The translations under genes were made by a program, and so were the position numbers. Below, piece after piece: positions 1 to 7,256 of a DNA stretch of 64,000 nt. Each line of letters begins with the position of its first letter. The stretch's first letter is position 1. Source of the stretch: Caulobacter sp. SLTY (GTDB taxonomy: Bacteria > Pseudomonadota > Alphaproteobacteria > Caulobacterales > Caulobacteraceae); the NCBI RefSeq assembly GCF_009905535.1, contig NZ_JAAALA010000015.1:38562-102561 (forward strand), read 5' to 3'. Under the pieces are notes generated by a model. That model was not told the DNA's origin, did not search any database, and saw only the letters and a list, made by a program, of their open reading frames with translations.

Positions 1-168
1 GAACGGCTGGTGGGACAGGTGCTCCGCGCCGCGATCCCTGAACGGCGTGCTCTCCACCCGATAGGCCAGGCCCGCCTCCTCCAGCGCCCAGCGGGCGCGG
101 ATGTCGCGGACATGGCCGCGAGGCATTTCCGGCACCCAGTCGTAGGTGACAAGGACGATGTCGCTCAT
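1..168 (-). CDS. Glutathione S-transferase, N-terminal part only (runs off window)
   Basis: Only the first 56 codons lie in the window; the rest is beyond position 1. The translation begins MSDIVLVTYDWVPEMPRG and continues VRDIRARWALEEAGLAY, the thioredoxin-fold start of a cytosolic GST. It closely resembles the GST at 2038-2685, which has the same WVP...VRD.R.RWALEEAG..YR pattern, so the two are paralogues. The ATG overlaps the stop of the upstream SRPBCC gene (ATGA at 165-168), making it the third gene of an ArsR-SRPBCC-GST operon. The substrate cannot be inferred from this fragment. Confidence 0.85.
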   Translation of the reverse strand, partial: MSDIVLVTYDWVPEMPRGHVRDIRARWALEEAGLAYRVESTPFRDRGAEHLSHQPF

Positions 169-599
169 GGGGCGTCTCCGAGGAAGGTGGCGAGTTGGCC
201 CAGCCAGCCGAGCCAGCCGTGCTGATGGCTGTCGCGAAGGGGCGCGGTGGGGAGGTGCTCGTGGGTCAGGGTCAGTTCCGTGCCGCCCTCGATCGGCTCG
301 AGCAGGAAGGTCACGAGGGTCTCGGTATCGGGCCAGTCGTCCAGGTCCCAGGTGAAGGTCAGCTTCCGCTCCGGGATCACCTCGCGATAGACGCCCGTCG
401 GGTTGGCCTGATGGCCGTCCAGCAGGCAGAAGACGATGCTGTAGCGACCGCCAGGCCGCAAGTCGGCCTCCGCGCTGAGCGTCGGGCCGGCGTCAGGACC
501 CCACCATTGCAGCATCTGGTCAGGCTGGGTGATCGCCGCCCAGATGCGGGCGGGCGAGGCCTTGATACGGCGGACCAGGGTCACGCTGGGCGGACTCAC
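165..599 (-). CDS. SRPBCC / AHSA1-family protein (ArsR-linked)
   Basis: A 144-residue single-domain protein with the START-like AHSA1 fold: early PARIWAAITQPDQMLQWWGP, then the LRPGGRYSIVF strand, and a C-terminal helix with HGWLGWLGQLATFL. The family binds hydrophobic ligands; members next to ArsR repressors are common, but their ligands are mostly unknown. I chose the GTG start at 597-599 because it overlaps the ArsR stop (GTGA) and gives the usual family length; the open frame continues upstream only as a shadow of the arsR gene. It sits between ArsR and a GST with 4-base overlaps on both sides, so it should be co-transcribed and translationally coupled. Confidence 0.88.
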   Translation of the reverse strand: MSPPSVTLVRRIKASPARIWAAITQPDQMLQWWGPDAGPTLSAEADLRPGGRYSIVFCLLDGHQANPTGVYREVIPERKLTFTWDLDDWPDTETLVTFLLEPIEGGTELTLTHEHLPTAPLRDSHQHGWLGWLGQLATFLGDAP

Positions 600-934
600 G
601 CGTCCGGGTCCTGTTCGACGAGGGCGGCCAGCCGATCGAGGCTGGCGGTCCAGAATCGTTCGTAGCGCTCGAGCCAGGCCATGGCCTCCTGCATCGGCCC
701 AGCGGTGAGCTGGACCGAGACGGTGCGGCCGGTCTTGGTGCGGGTGATAAGGCCGGCGTCGGACAGCACGTCCAGATGCTTCATCAGGCCGGGCAGCTTC
801 AGGGCCGTCGGCCGGGCCAGTTCGCTGACCGACAGGCCGGGCTCGTCCATCAGCCGCGAGAGGACATAGCGCCGCGTCGGATCGGCCAGGGCCGAGAAGG
901 TGCGATCCATGGCGTTGGATTGATAGTTCACCAT
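596..934 (-). CDS. ArsR-family winged-helix repressor, probably leaderless
   Basis: A 112-residue ArsR/SmtB-type regulator: MDRTFSALADPTRRYVL, then winged helix-turn-helix sequence (LSVSELARPTALKLPGLMKHL) and the wing (DAGLITRTKTGRTVSV). No CxC metal site is visible, so this is the non-metal ArsR class usually paired with SRPBCC proteins. The start at 934 (MVNYQSN) was preferred over 910 because related proteins often begin MVNY and because the promoter at 943-970 would place the transcript start within a few bases of it. The 24-bp palindrome at 923-946 covers the start codon and -10 flank, predicting autorepression of the whole operon. Confidence 0.9.
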   Translation of the reverse strand: MVNYQSNAMDRTFSALADPTRRYVLSRLMDEPGLSVSELARPTALKLPGLMKHLDVLSDAGLITRTKTGRTVSVQLTAGPMQEAMAWLERYERFWTASLDRLAALVEQDPDA

Positions 935-946
935 ATGGCGAACTAT
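923..946. promoter_or_regulatory. Palindromic ArsR operator over the start codon
   Basis: ATAGTTCACCAT and its mirror ATGGCGAACTAT pair at 11 of 12 positions. The site spans the ATG of the ArsR gene and touches the -10 element, so bound repressor would block the promoter. Assignment to this ArsR protein is inferred from position and symmetry. Confidence 0.75.
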
Positions 947-970
947 TTAGCACGGCCGCGACTCTGTCAA
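943..970 (-). promoter_or_regulatory. Promoter of ArsR-SRPBCC-GST operon
   Basis: On the minus strand, TTGACAG (964-970), a 12-base spacer, then GCTAAATAG (943-951). This matches the Caulobacter housekeeping consensus (TTGAC, 10-14 bases, GCTANAWC) well. The expected transcript start near 937 is only about three bases before the ATG at 934. A CcrM-type GANTC site (GACTC, 960-964) abuts the -35. Confidence 0.65.
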
Positions 971-1154
971 CCGGGGGCCGCCTGTGTTATCGCCAGCCTC
1001 GGTCGGCAGTTCACCAAGGCGTCGCTGTCCCATCCGGGAAGCTAAACCTGCCACTTCGAAACCCTTCGTCACCCGCTTGTCCCGTGCCGAAGTCGTAAGT
1101 CAGCGACCACGACCGATCCTCACCGGATCGCCCTCGGCACGACGAGGATGAGTG

Positions 1155-1685
1155 ATGAGAGACCCCCTGCCCTTCGCCGCGCCCGACATTTCGGCGCTGG
1201 CCAAGACCCTGAGCCGCGAAATCCGTGCGCTCGAAACCGCTCCCGGCCACGTCCAGATGCTGAACATCCTGGCCCGCGCCGCCGGTCACCGGAACTATCA
1301 GGCGCTGAAAGCCCAGCATGACGCCGGCGGGCGACTGGCCGCGCCGGCGCCGCCGGTCGACCACCTGCTGGTCGAAAGGACGGCCCGGTATTTCGACGCC
1401 TCCGGAAGGCTGGCGAGTTGGCCCGCCAAGGTCAGCCAGCAGCGCCTGTGCCTGTGGCTGCTGTGGTCGCGGCTGCCGGCCGAGACCGACCTGACAGAGC
1501 GCCAGGTCAACGACCGGCTGAAGGCCGGCCACCTGTTCGGCGACCATGCCCTGCTGCGGCGGGACATGGTCGACATGGGCCTGTTGACCCGCAACCGGGA
1601 CGGCAGTGTCTATCGGCGCACCGAACGGCCGCCGCCGGTCGAGGCCCTGGCGCTGATCCGCCAGGTCCCCGGCCCTGCGGGCTAG
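1155..1685 (+). CDS. DUF2087-domain protein
   Basis: A 176-residue cytoplasmic protein. The N-terminal ~65 residues (ALAKTLSREI, HVQMLNILARAAGHRNYQAL) look like a short helical module. The C-terminal half from about residue 75 (YFDASGRLASWPAKVSQQRL ... LTERQVNDRLKAGHLFGDHA ... LRRDMVDMGLLTRNRDGSVY) is a DUF2087 domain, a winged-helix-like module often found with transcriptional regulators. ATG at 1155 has GAGG seven bases upstream; a GTG directly before it is an alternative. The stop overlaps the stop of the YCII gene on the other strand (convergent). Function is unproven; a DNA-binding role is inferred only. Confidence 0.75.
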   Translation: MRDPLPFAAPDISALAKTLSREIRALETAPGHVQMLNILARAAGHRNYQALKAQHDAGGRLAAPAPPVDHLLVERTARYFDASGRLASWPAKVSQQRLCLWLLWSRLPAETDLTERQVNDRLKAGHLFGDHALLRRDMVDMGLLTRNRDGSVYRRTERPPPVEALALIRQVPGPAG

Positions 1686-2017
1686 TCCATCGTCGGGACC
1701 GGCATCACCGGCATCACCTCCACGGCCGTGCCGGGGAAGATGGAGAAGTGGGGGTGGTTTTCGAACATGGCGGCCGCGGCCTCATGGCTCTCGGCCTTTA
1801 CCACGACGAAGCCTGCGACGGTGTTGCGGATGTCGGTGACGCCATTCTTGGCGACGCTCTTGGTGCGACCGGCCGGGCCGCCATTCACGACGATCGCATC
1901 GGCATGGTCTTCGTGCCACTGGCCCCAGGCCTGCATGCCGCGGCCGATGTCTTCGGGGCTCATGTCGCCGGGACCATCGCCGGGCTCGCCGACGTAAAGG
2001 CAGATGTACTCTTGCAT
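1682..2017 (-). CDS. YCII-related (YciI/DGPF-like) domain protein
   Basis: A 111-residue protein with a ferredoxin-like YCII fold: MQEYICLYVG opening strand, M.PEDIGRGMQAWGQWHEDH helix, VVVKAESHEAAAAMFENHPH, and final EVMPVMPV strand. Family members are small cytosolic proteins proposed to be enzymes or ligand binders; a sub-group next to sigma factors is called DGPF. GAGGAG lies six bases before the ATG. It is the third gene of the MarR-GST-YCII operon, 20 bases after the GST stop, so it is probably induced by whatever relieves the MarR repressor. Biochemical activity is unknown. Confidence 0.85.
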   Translation of the reverse strand: MQEYICLYVGEPGDGPGDMSPEDIGRGMQAWGQWHEDHADAIVVNGGPAGRTKSVAKNGVTDIRNTVAGFVVVKAESHEAAAAMFENHPHFSIFPGTAVEVMPVMPVPTMD

Positions 2018-2037
2018 GGGAAACTCCTCGTTCAAGG

Positions 2038-2685
2038 TCAGGCGGGTTCGTTCTCGCGGAACGGCTGCAGCTGCGCGTCCATGGCGCGCTTGAAGGCCGG
2101 GCGAGCCGTGCACCGGTCCAGATAGGCGTCGAGGTTGGCGTACTTCGACAACAGTTCGGTGCGGTCGAGCTCGCGCAGCACAGTGGCCATCATCAGGTCG
2201 CCGGCCGTGAAACGGCCTTCCAGGTAGGGTTTGTCGCCGAGCCAGTCGCTGAGCTGCTGCAGGCGTTGGGTGATGTCGGCGATCACCTGCGGCCGGCGCT
2301 CCTTGGTCCAGGCTTCCCCAGCGTGGAAAACGTCGATGGCGCCCAGCTGGGCGACATGGATCTCGATCGAGTTCAGGGCCGCCAGCACCCAGGTGATCAC
2401 CCGCGCCTGGCCCGCGCCGTCGCGCGGGGCCAGGGCCTCGTGCTTGCCGGCCAGGTAGATGACGATGGCTCCGGACTCGAACATCTCGACCTCGCCGTCG
2501 CGATAGGCCGGCACCTGGGCGAAGGGCTGCCAGTCGCTGTAGGCGGCGCCCTTGTTCATCACATCGATGAGGTCGGCCCTGTAGGGCACGCCGGCCTCCT
2601 CCAGCGCCCAGCGGACGCGCAGGTCTCGCACGAACCCCTGGGCGAAATCGGGCACCCATTTGTAGGCGGATACTTCGACGGTCAT
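2038..2685 (-). CDS. Glutathione S-transferase family protein
   Basis: A 215-residue GST: N-terminal thioredoxin fold (WVPDFAQGFVRDLRVRWALE, then VPAYRDGEVEMFESGAIVIY, the cis-Pro and ES glutathione-binding motif) and a helical C-terminal domain from about residue 90 (ITWVLAALNSIE ... LEGRFTAGDLMMATVLREL). GSTs conjugate glutathione to electrophiles; the substrate is not predictable. It follows the MarR gene by 16 bases and precedes the YCII gene by 20, so the three form one operon. The N-terminus closely resembles the truncated GST at 1-168, suggesting an old duplication of a GST cassette under a different repressor family. Confidence 0.9.
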   Translation of the reverse strand: MTVEVSAYKWVPDFAQGFVRDLRVRWALEEAGVPYRADLIDVMNKGAAYSDWQPFAQVPAYRDGEVEMFESGAIVIYLAGKHEALAPRDGAGQARVITWVLAALNSIEIHVAQLGAIDVFHAGEAWTKERRPQVIADITQRLQQLSDWLGDKPYLEGRFTAGDLMMATVLRELDRTELLSKYANLDAYLDRCTARPAFKRAMDAQLQPFRENEPA

Positions 2686-2701
2686 CGCAACGCTCCTTTA
2701 C

Positions 2702-3169
2702 TCAACAGGGATCGGGGGCCGGCGCGGCCAGGTCGCGCAGACCTCGCCGCAGCGTCTCGGGTTGGTCGGGCGCCAGTTCGGCCTCAACTTGGGCATGCAG
2801 GGCGGTCCAGATCGGCAGGGCCTGGGCCAGCCGCTCCCGCCCCTCCGGCGTCAGGGCCAGGCGGCGCGCGCGGCGATCCGCCGTGTCGGGGCTGATCAGG
2901 GCCAGGCCGTCGCGGACCAGCGGCTTGAGCGCCGCCGTCAGGGTGGTGCGGTCTGCGCCCAGAAGGCGGGCCACATCCCCTATCGACGCCGCCGCCGGGC
3001 GGTTGAGGGCGTTGAGCAGCGAGAACTGGCTGTTGGTCAGGCCGACCGGTCGCAGCGCCTCATCGAACCGCCGGGCCAGGACCCGCGCCGCCCGCTGGGC
3101 ATGCAGGCACAGGCAGTGGTCCCGCACGTGGTGGGTGGCGTCATAGGTCATGGCCGCGGGCGCGCTCAT
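2702..3169 (-). CDS. MarR-family repressor, probably leaderless
   Basis: A 155-residue MarR protein: dimerisation helices (RDHCLCLHAQRAARVLARRF), winged helix (LTNSQFSLLNALNRP, IGDVARLLGADRTTLTAALK, LVRDGLALISPDTADRRARR) and a C-terminal helix. The start at 3169 was chosen over 3205 because the promoter at 3176-3205 covers the upstream candidate and would start transcription close to 3169. The CLCLH cysteines near residue 20 could sense thiol stress, as in OhrR-like proteins, but this is inference. An operator in its own promoter implies autorepression of the MarR-GST-YCII operon. Confidence 0.88.
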   Translation of the reverse strand: MSAPAAMTYDATHHVRDHCLCLHAQRAARVLARRFDEALRPVGLTNSQFSLLNALNRPAAASIGDVARLLGADRTTLTAALKPLVRDGLALISPDTADRRARRLALTPEGRERLAQALPIWTALHAQVEAELAPDQPETLRRGLRDLAAPAPDPC

Positions 3170-3175
3170 ATGTCT

Positions 3176-3205
3176 ATTTAAGTTGATATCAACGTAATGA
3201 GTCAA
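3176..3205 (-). promoter_or_regulatory. Promoter of MarR-GST-YCII operon
   Basis: Minus strand: TTGACT (3200-3205), an 18-base spacer, TTAAAT (3176-3181). The ATG at 3167-3169 begins about seven bases after the -10, so the message may be leaderless. GACTC (a GANTC site, 3199-3203) overlaps the -35. Confidence 0.6.
3178..3197. promoter_or_regulatory. MarR operator palindrome
   Basis: The core GTTGATATCAAC (3182-3193) is a perfect 12-bp palindrome, extending to 20 bp (3178-3197) with one mismatched pair. It fills the spacer between the -35 and -10 and part of the -10, the expected place for a MarR repressor. Confidence 0.75.
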
Positions 3206-3283
3206 TCCGCCTGCGGGCGGATGACACCTTTCTGAACTTTTCGTGCTTGGCCCACTCCTTGCTGCATTTGCGGGCTATTGAGA

Positions 3284-3304
3284 CATGCGTTCAGGAAACG
3301 CATG
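3284..3304 (+). other. Hairpin in leader of lytic transglycosylase gene
   Basis: CATGCGTT and AACGCATG pair perfectly (8 bp) around a 5-base loop, 56 bases before the TTG start of the slt-like gene. No T-run follows, so it is not an intrinsic terminator. It could be an operator or an mRNA structure; no function can be assigned. Confidence 0.4.
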
Positions 3305-3359
3305 GCCGCGCCGGCGACTTGCCGGCCCGTCATGGTGAGGATTTCGGGAGGGGTCGATC

Positions 3360-4973
3360 TTGATCCAAGTGTTGCTGTCGATCGCGTTGGCGCTCACCGT
3401 CGGTGTCGCCCAGGAGCCGAGTCCCGGGGCCGATACGACACCCACGGCCCCCGTCCCCTATGCGACCGCCGCCTCCCCGACCCGCACGTTGAGCTCCGCC
3501 CTGGAGGCCGTGCGGCGCAGGGACCTGACCACCGCCCGCTCGCTACAGGCCGGCCTGACTGATCCGGTCGCCCGGCGGATTATCGACTGGGCCATTATCG
3601 ATGTGATGGGCAAGGACCTTGGCGAGGCCGAGCTGACCCGCGCGGTGACCGATTTCGCCGGCTGGCCCCGCCCCGAGGGCCGGCTCCAGGCCCTGCAGGA
3701 CGCCAAGACGGCCGCCTTGCCCCCCGGGCCGGTGCCCTACAATGCGGTCAAGGGAACGACGAGTGGCGGCGGCGGGCTGACCAGCCTGCGCCTGCGGATG
3801 AACGACGCGCTGCGCACGGGTGACTCGGCCGCAGCCTATCGGGCGATCAGCAACCACAACCTCACGCCGGGCAGCGTCGACTTCGCCGAGGCGGAATCCT
3901 ATGCAGGCTGGCTGGCGCTGAACAAGCTGCGCGACCCGCGCCAGGCCGACATCCACTTCCAGCGGCTCGAGCAGAACGTGAGGAGCCCGGTCAGCAAGGC
4001 GCGCGCTGCCTATTGGCGCGGCCGGGCGGCCGAGGCGATGGGCGACACCGCCCGCGCGCGCGCCTTCTATGAAGCCGGCGCGGAGCACACCACCACCTTC
4101 TATGGCCAGCTGGCCGCCGAGAAGGCCGGCCGGCCGCTGGTGATCATCCCCGATCCCAAGCCGACATCCGGCGATGTCGTCGAGTTCGAGACCCGGGAGA
4201 CGACCCGCGCCCTGCGGCTGCTGGCCGCCGCCGGCGAGCGCAATCTGGTCCGCGTGTTCGGCCTCTACCTGGGTGAGACTGTGGAATCGCCGCTCGAGCT
4301 GGCGATGCTGGTCGATACCCTGCAGAGCATCGATGAGCAGGAAGTCTCGCTGATCGCCTACCGCAGGGGCGCCCAGCGCGGGCTGATTCTGCACGAGCGG
4401 GGCTATCCGTTGATGACCCCACCCTATGTGGATGGCGGGGCCGAGACCGCCTTCGTCCTGGCCATCGTGCGCCAGGAGAGCCAGTTCGACCCCCGTGTGC
4501 GCAGCCATGCCGACGCCCGCGGGATGATGCAGGTCATCCCCCCCACCGGCCGCGACGTGGCGCGCCGGATCGGCGTGCCGTTCGACGCCTCCCGCCTGTA
4601 CGAGCCGGAGTACAACATGCGGATCGGCTCTCGGTACCTGGGCCAGATGACCAACAATTTCGGCGGCAGCTATGTGATGGCGGCGGCGGGCTACAACGCC
4701 GGCCCAGGCCGTCCGGTGCAGTGGATCGGCTTCTGCGGTGACCCGCGCGACCCCAACAATGATCCGCTCGACTTCCTGGAATGCATCCCGTTCGCCGAGA
4801 CGCGGAACTATGTGATGAACGTGATGTCCAATGTGCAGGTCTATCGCGCCCGGCTGAACAAGGGCCAGGCGCCCATCACCCTGTCCAGCGACGTGCGGCG
4901 CGGCGTTGTCCCCGCCCCGCTGCTGCCCGAGGGACCCCAACCCTACGCGGCGGTCGCCGCCGATGCGCCCTAG
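3360..4973 (+). CDS. Soluble lytic murein transglycosylase (Slt-like)
   Basis: A 537-residue periplasmic enzyme that cleaves the MurNAc-GlcNAc bond of peptidoglycan, forming 1,6-anhydroMurNAc. An N-terminal signal peptide (IQVLLSIALALTVGVA) is followed by an alpha-superhelical region (~60-330, e.g. YAGWLALNKLRDPRQADIHF, AYWRGRAAEAMGD) and a C-terminal SLT domain: RQESQFDPRVRSHADARGMM supplies the catalytic Glu, then MQVIPPTG, YNMRIGSRYLGQM and AAAGYNAGPGR. Start is TTG at 3360 with GGGAGGGG upstream; the ATG at 3332 is in another frame. A short hairpin lies in its leader. Confidence 0.93.
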   Translation: MIQVLLSIALALTVGVAQEPSPGADTTPTAPVPYATAASPTRTLSSALEAVRRRDLTTARSLQAGLTDPVARRIIDWAIIDVMGKDLGEAELTRAVTDFAGWPRPEGRLQALQDAKTAALPPGPVPYNAVKGTTSGGGGLTSLRLRMNDALRTGDSAAAYRAISNHNLTPGSVDFAEAESYAGWLALNKLRDPRQADIHFQRLEQNVRSPVSKARAAYWRGRAAEAMGDTARARAFYEAGAEHTTTFYGQLAAEKAGRPLVIIPDPKPTSGDVVEFETRETTRALRLLAAAGERNLVRVFGLYLGETVESPLELAMLVDTLQSIDEQEVSLIAYRRGAQRGLILHERGYPLMTPPYVDGGAETAFVLAIVRQESQFDPRVRSHADARGMMQVIPPTGRDVARRIGVPFDASRLYEPEYNMRIGSRYLGQMTNNFGGSYVMAAAGYNAGPGRPVQWIGFCGDPRDPNNDPLDFLECIPFAETRNYVMNVMSNVQVYRARLNKGQAPITLSSDVRRGVVPAPLLPEGPQPYAAVAADAP

Positions 4974-5083
4974 GGTCACTGTGTCCGGGAGCCCACGCCG
5001 ACCTGGGGATCGCTGACCCACCCCCTCCATCGCCTTGCAACGCGCCCCTCCGCCGCGCGACACAGGGCTGGGGGGAAATCCAT

Positions 5084-5608
5084 ATGAGCATCGACAACCT
5101 CGATCCGGCCGCCTTCAGCCCGTATGCGCCGCGCAGACGCACGGTGAAGAGCGTCGCGGGCAGCCTCAGCGCCGGCGAAATGTTGCTGCGGCGCTGGGCG
5201 GGGTGCTGGATCGACCTGCTGCTGCTGGGCGGCATCATCGTCCTGCCCATCCTGTTCTTCGGCGAGGCGACGCCGGAGCCGGTCTTCTGGGTCGCCGGAC
5301 TGATCATCCTGGCCTACTTCCCCATCACCGAGGGACTTTGGGGTCGCTCGCTCGGCAAGCTGGTGACGGGCACCGTGGTGCTGCGGGCTGACGGGGCCTA
5401 TCCCGGCATCGGCTGGGCCATCGTTCGCACCCTGTTGCGGTTGATCGAGGTCAACCCCTTCCTGTTCGGCGGCATCCCGGCCGGCATCGTGCTGCTGTGC
5501 AGTTCGGAGCGGCGGCGGCTGGGCGACATGGCGGCCGGCACCTATGTGATTCCCGTCAGCGAACTGAAGTCGCTGCAGCCAAACAACGTCGAGGGGGTCT
5601 TCGACTGA
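5084..5608 (+). CDS. RDD-family integral membrane protein
   Basis: A 174-residue protein with the RDD signature near the N-terminus (LRRWAGCWIDLLLLGG, where RDD is represented by R...D) and hydrophobic segments at about 41-60, 68-85 and 118-140. The second conserved RDD block is present as LWGRSLGKLVTGTVVLRADG, and the C-terminal RRRLGDMAAGTYVI is typical. Family function is mostly unknown; some members act as ion antiporters. It follows the transglycosylase by about 110 bases and precedes map on the same strand. Start ATG lies after a purine-rich GGGGGGAAA stretch. Confidence 0.88.
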   Translation: MSIDNLDPAAFSPYAPRRRTVKSVAGSLSAGEMLLRRWAGCWIDLLLLGGIIVLPILFFGEATPEPVFWVAGLIILAYFPITEGLWGRSLGKLVTGTVVLRADGAYPGIGWAIVRTLLRLIEVNPFLFGGIPAGIVLLCSSERRRLGDMAAGTYVIPVSELKSLQPNNVEGVFD

Positions 5609-5679
5609 TCGCGCCGCCGCATTGAACTTCCGTGGTAGGATTGCGACATAGGGCGCAACCGCCCGCCCCGGACCAAGCC

Positions 5680-6501
5680 ATGACGACCGACGACATCACC
5701 TTCGAAACCCGCACGGGCGAGATCAAGCTGCACGGCCCCGAGGGCTTCGAAGGCATGCGCCGGGCCGGCCGGCTGGCCGCCGAGTGCCTGGACATGCTGG
5801 CGCCCCACGTGAAGCCCGGCGTGGTGACCGCGGAGCTCGACCGGCTGGCTCGGGAGTTCGTGCTGGACAACGGCGCCCTGCCCGCCTGCCTGTTCTACAA
5901 GGGGTATGGGCACACCGTCTGTATCTCGCGCAACCACGTGGTCTGCCACGGCATTCCCGGCGACTGGGCCCTTCGCGAAGGGGATATCGTCAATATCGAT
6001 GTGACCGTGATCGTCGACGGCTGGCATGGCGACACCAGCCGGATGTACGGCGTCGGCGCGGTTTCCGCCCGCGCGCGGCGGCTGGTGGACGTGACCTACC
6101 AGGCGTTGGAACTGGGTCTGGCCGAGGTGAAACCGGGCGCTACCTTCGGTGACATCGGCCATGCGATTCAGAAGCATGTCGAGGGCAACCGCTTCTCAGT
6201 CGTGCGCGACTTCTGCGGGCATGGCCTGGGCCGGATTTTCCACGATGAGCCCAACGTGGTCCACTTCGGCCGAGCCGGAACGGGCGAGGTGCTGAAGCCC
6301 GGCATGTTCTTCACCGTCGAGCCGATGGTGAACATCGGCAAGCCACACGTGAAGGTCCTGAGCGACGGCTGGACGGCGGTGACTCGCGACAAGTCCCTGT
6401 CGGCCCAGTGCGAGCATTCGGTCGGCGTTACCGAAACCGGCATCGAAATCTTCACAGCCTCGCCCACTGGCCAGTTTCAGCCGCCGATTCAGGCCGACTG
6501 A
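5680..6501 (+). CDS. map: Methionine aminopeptidase, type I
   Basis: A 273-residue cytosolic metalloenzyme removing the initiator Met from nascent proteins after deformylation. All metal ligands are visible: D107 (NIDVTV), D118 (WHGDTSRMYG), H181 (HGLGRIFHDEP), E214 (FTVEPM) and E245 (SAQCEHSV), plus the substrate-side H90 (VVCHGIPG). No N-terminal SH3/zinc extension, so type Ia. Upstream in-frame codons were rejected because family similarity begins just after ATG 5680. The methyltransferase gene begins 8 bases after its stop. Confidence 0.96.
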   Translation: MTTDDITFETRTGEIKLHGPEGFEGMRRAGRLAAECLDMLAPHVKPGVVTAELDRLAREFVLDNGALPACLFYKGYGHTVCISRNHVVCHGIPGDWALREGDIVNIDVTVIVDGWHGDTSRMYGVGAVSARARRLVDVTYQALELGLAEVKPGATFGDIGHAIQKHVEGNRFSVVRDFCGHGLGRIFHDEPNVVHFGRAGTGEVLKPGMFFTVEPMVNIGKPHVKVLSDGWTAVTRDKSLSAQCEHSVGVTETGIEIFTASPTGQFQPPIQAD

Positions 6502-6509
6502 GCCGTCCC

Positions 6510-7214
6510 TTGACCGACGGCTGGGACGACTCGGCGGCCGCCTGGGTCGCCAGCATGGGCTCGCAAGGCGACTGGAGCCGAGAGTTCGTGCTCGACGCGC
6601 CGATGATGGAGCGCGTGCGCGCCGCCCAGCCGACGACCGCGCTGGACGTCGGCTGCGGCGAAGGACGGTTCTGCCGCATGCTTCGGGCCGAAGGCATTGA
6701 CGCCATCGGCATCGACCCGACCGCCGCCCTGCTCGACACCGCGCGCCGGCTTGATCCAGAAGGTGACTACCGCCCTGGCCGAGCCGAAGCGCTCGACTTC
6801 CCGGATGCCAGCTTCGACCTGGTCGTCAGCTACCTCACCCTGATTGACATTCCCGACGCTGAGGCGGCGATCGGCGAGATGACGCGGGTGCTGAAGCCGG
6901 GCGGGCGGCTACTGATCGCCAACCTCAACAGCTTCGTCTCGGCCGGGATGAACCTCGGCTGGTCAGACCTGGCCGACGGCCGAAGGGCTTATGCCTTGGA
7001 CGGTTATCTCGACGAGCGGGCGGAGTGGGTGGCCTGGCGGGGCATCCGGATCCGCAACTGGCATCGCCCGCTCAGTCGCTACCTCTCGCTGTGTCTTGCC
7101 AATGGGCTTTCCCTGACCCACTTCGCCGAGCCGGCAGCCCAGGGCGGCGATCCGGGCATGGCGGCCCGGCATCGCCGGGCGCCCTGGTTCGTACTGATGG
7201 AATGGCGTCGCTGA
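6510..7214 (+). CDS. Class I SAM-dependent methyltransferase
   Basis: A 234-residue cytosolic methyltransferase of the UbiE/Methyltransf_11 type. Motif I is ALDVGCGEGRFCRML, motif II/acidic loop IGIDPTAALLDTARR, motif post-I PDASFDLVVSYLTLIDIPD, motif III VLKPGGRLLIANLN. The TTG at 6510, eight bases after the map stop, gives the expected length; ATG at 6555-6557 would remove a conserved N-terminal WDDSAAAWV segment. Co-transcription with map is likely. The substrate cannot be told; small molecules are most common in this subgroup. Confidence 0.85.
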   Translation: MTDGWDDSAAAWVASMGSQGDWSREFVLDAPMMERVRAAQPTTALDVGCGEGRFCRMLRAEGIDAIGIDPTAALLDTARRLDPEGDYRPGRAEALDFPDASFDLVVSYLTLIDIPDAEAAIGEMTRVLKPGGRLLIANLNSFVSAGMNLGWSDLADGRRAYALDGYLDERAEWVAWRGIRIRNWHRPLSRYLSLCLANGLSLTHFAEPAAQGGDPGMAARHRRAPWFVLMEWRR

Positions 7215-7256
7215 CGCCCCCTTGCCAGCCGCGAACATTTGAGGAACATTGTCCTC

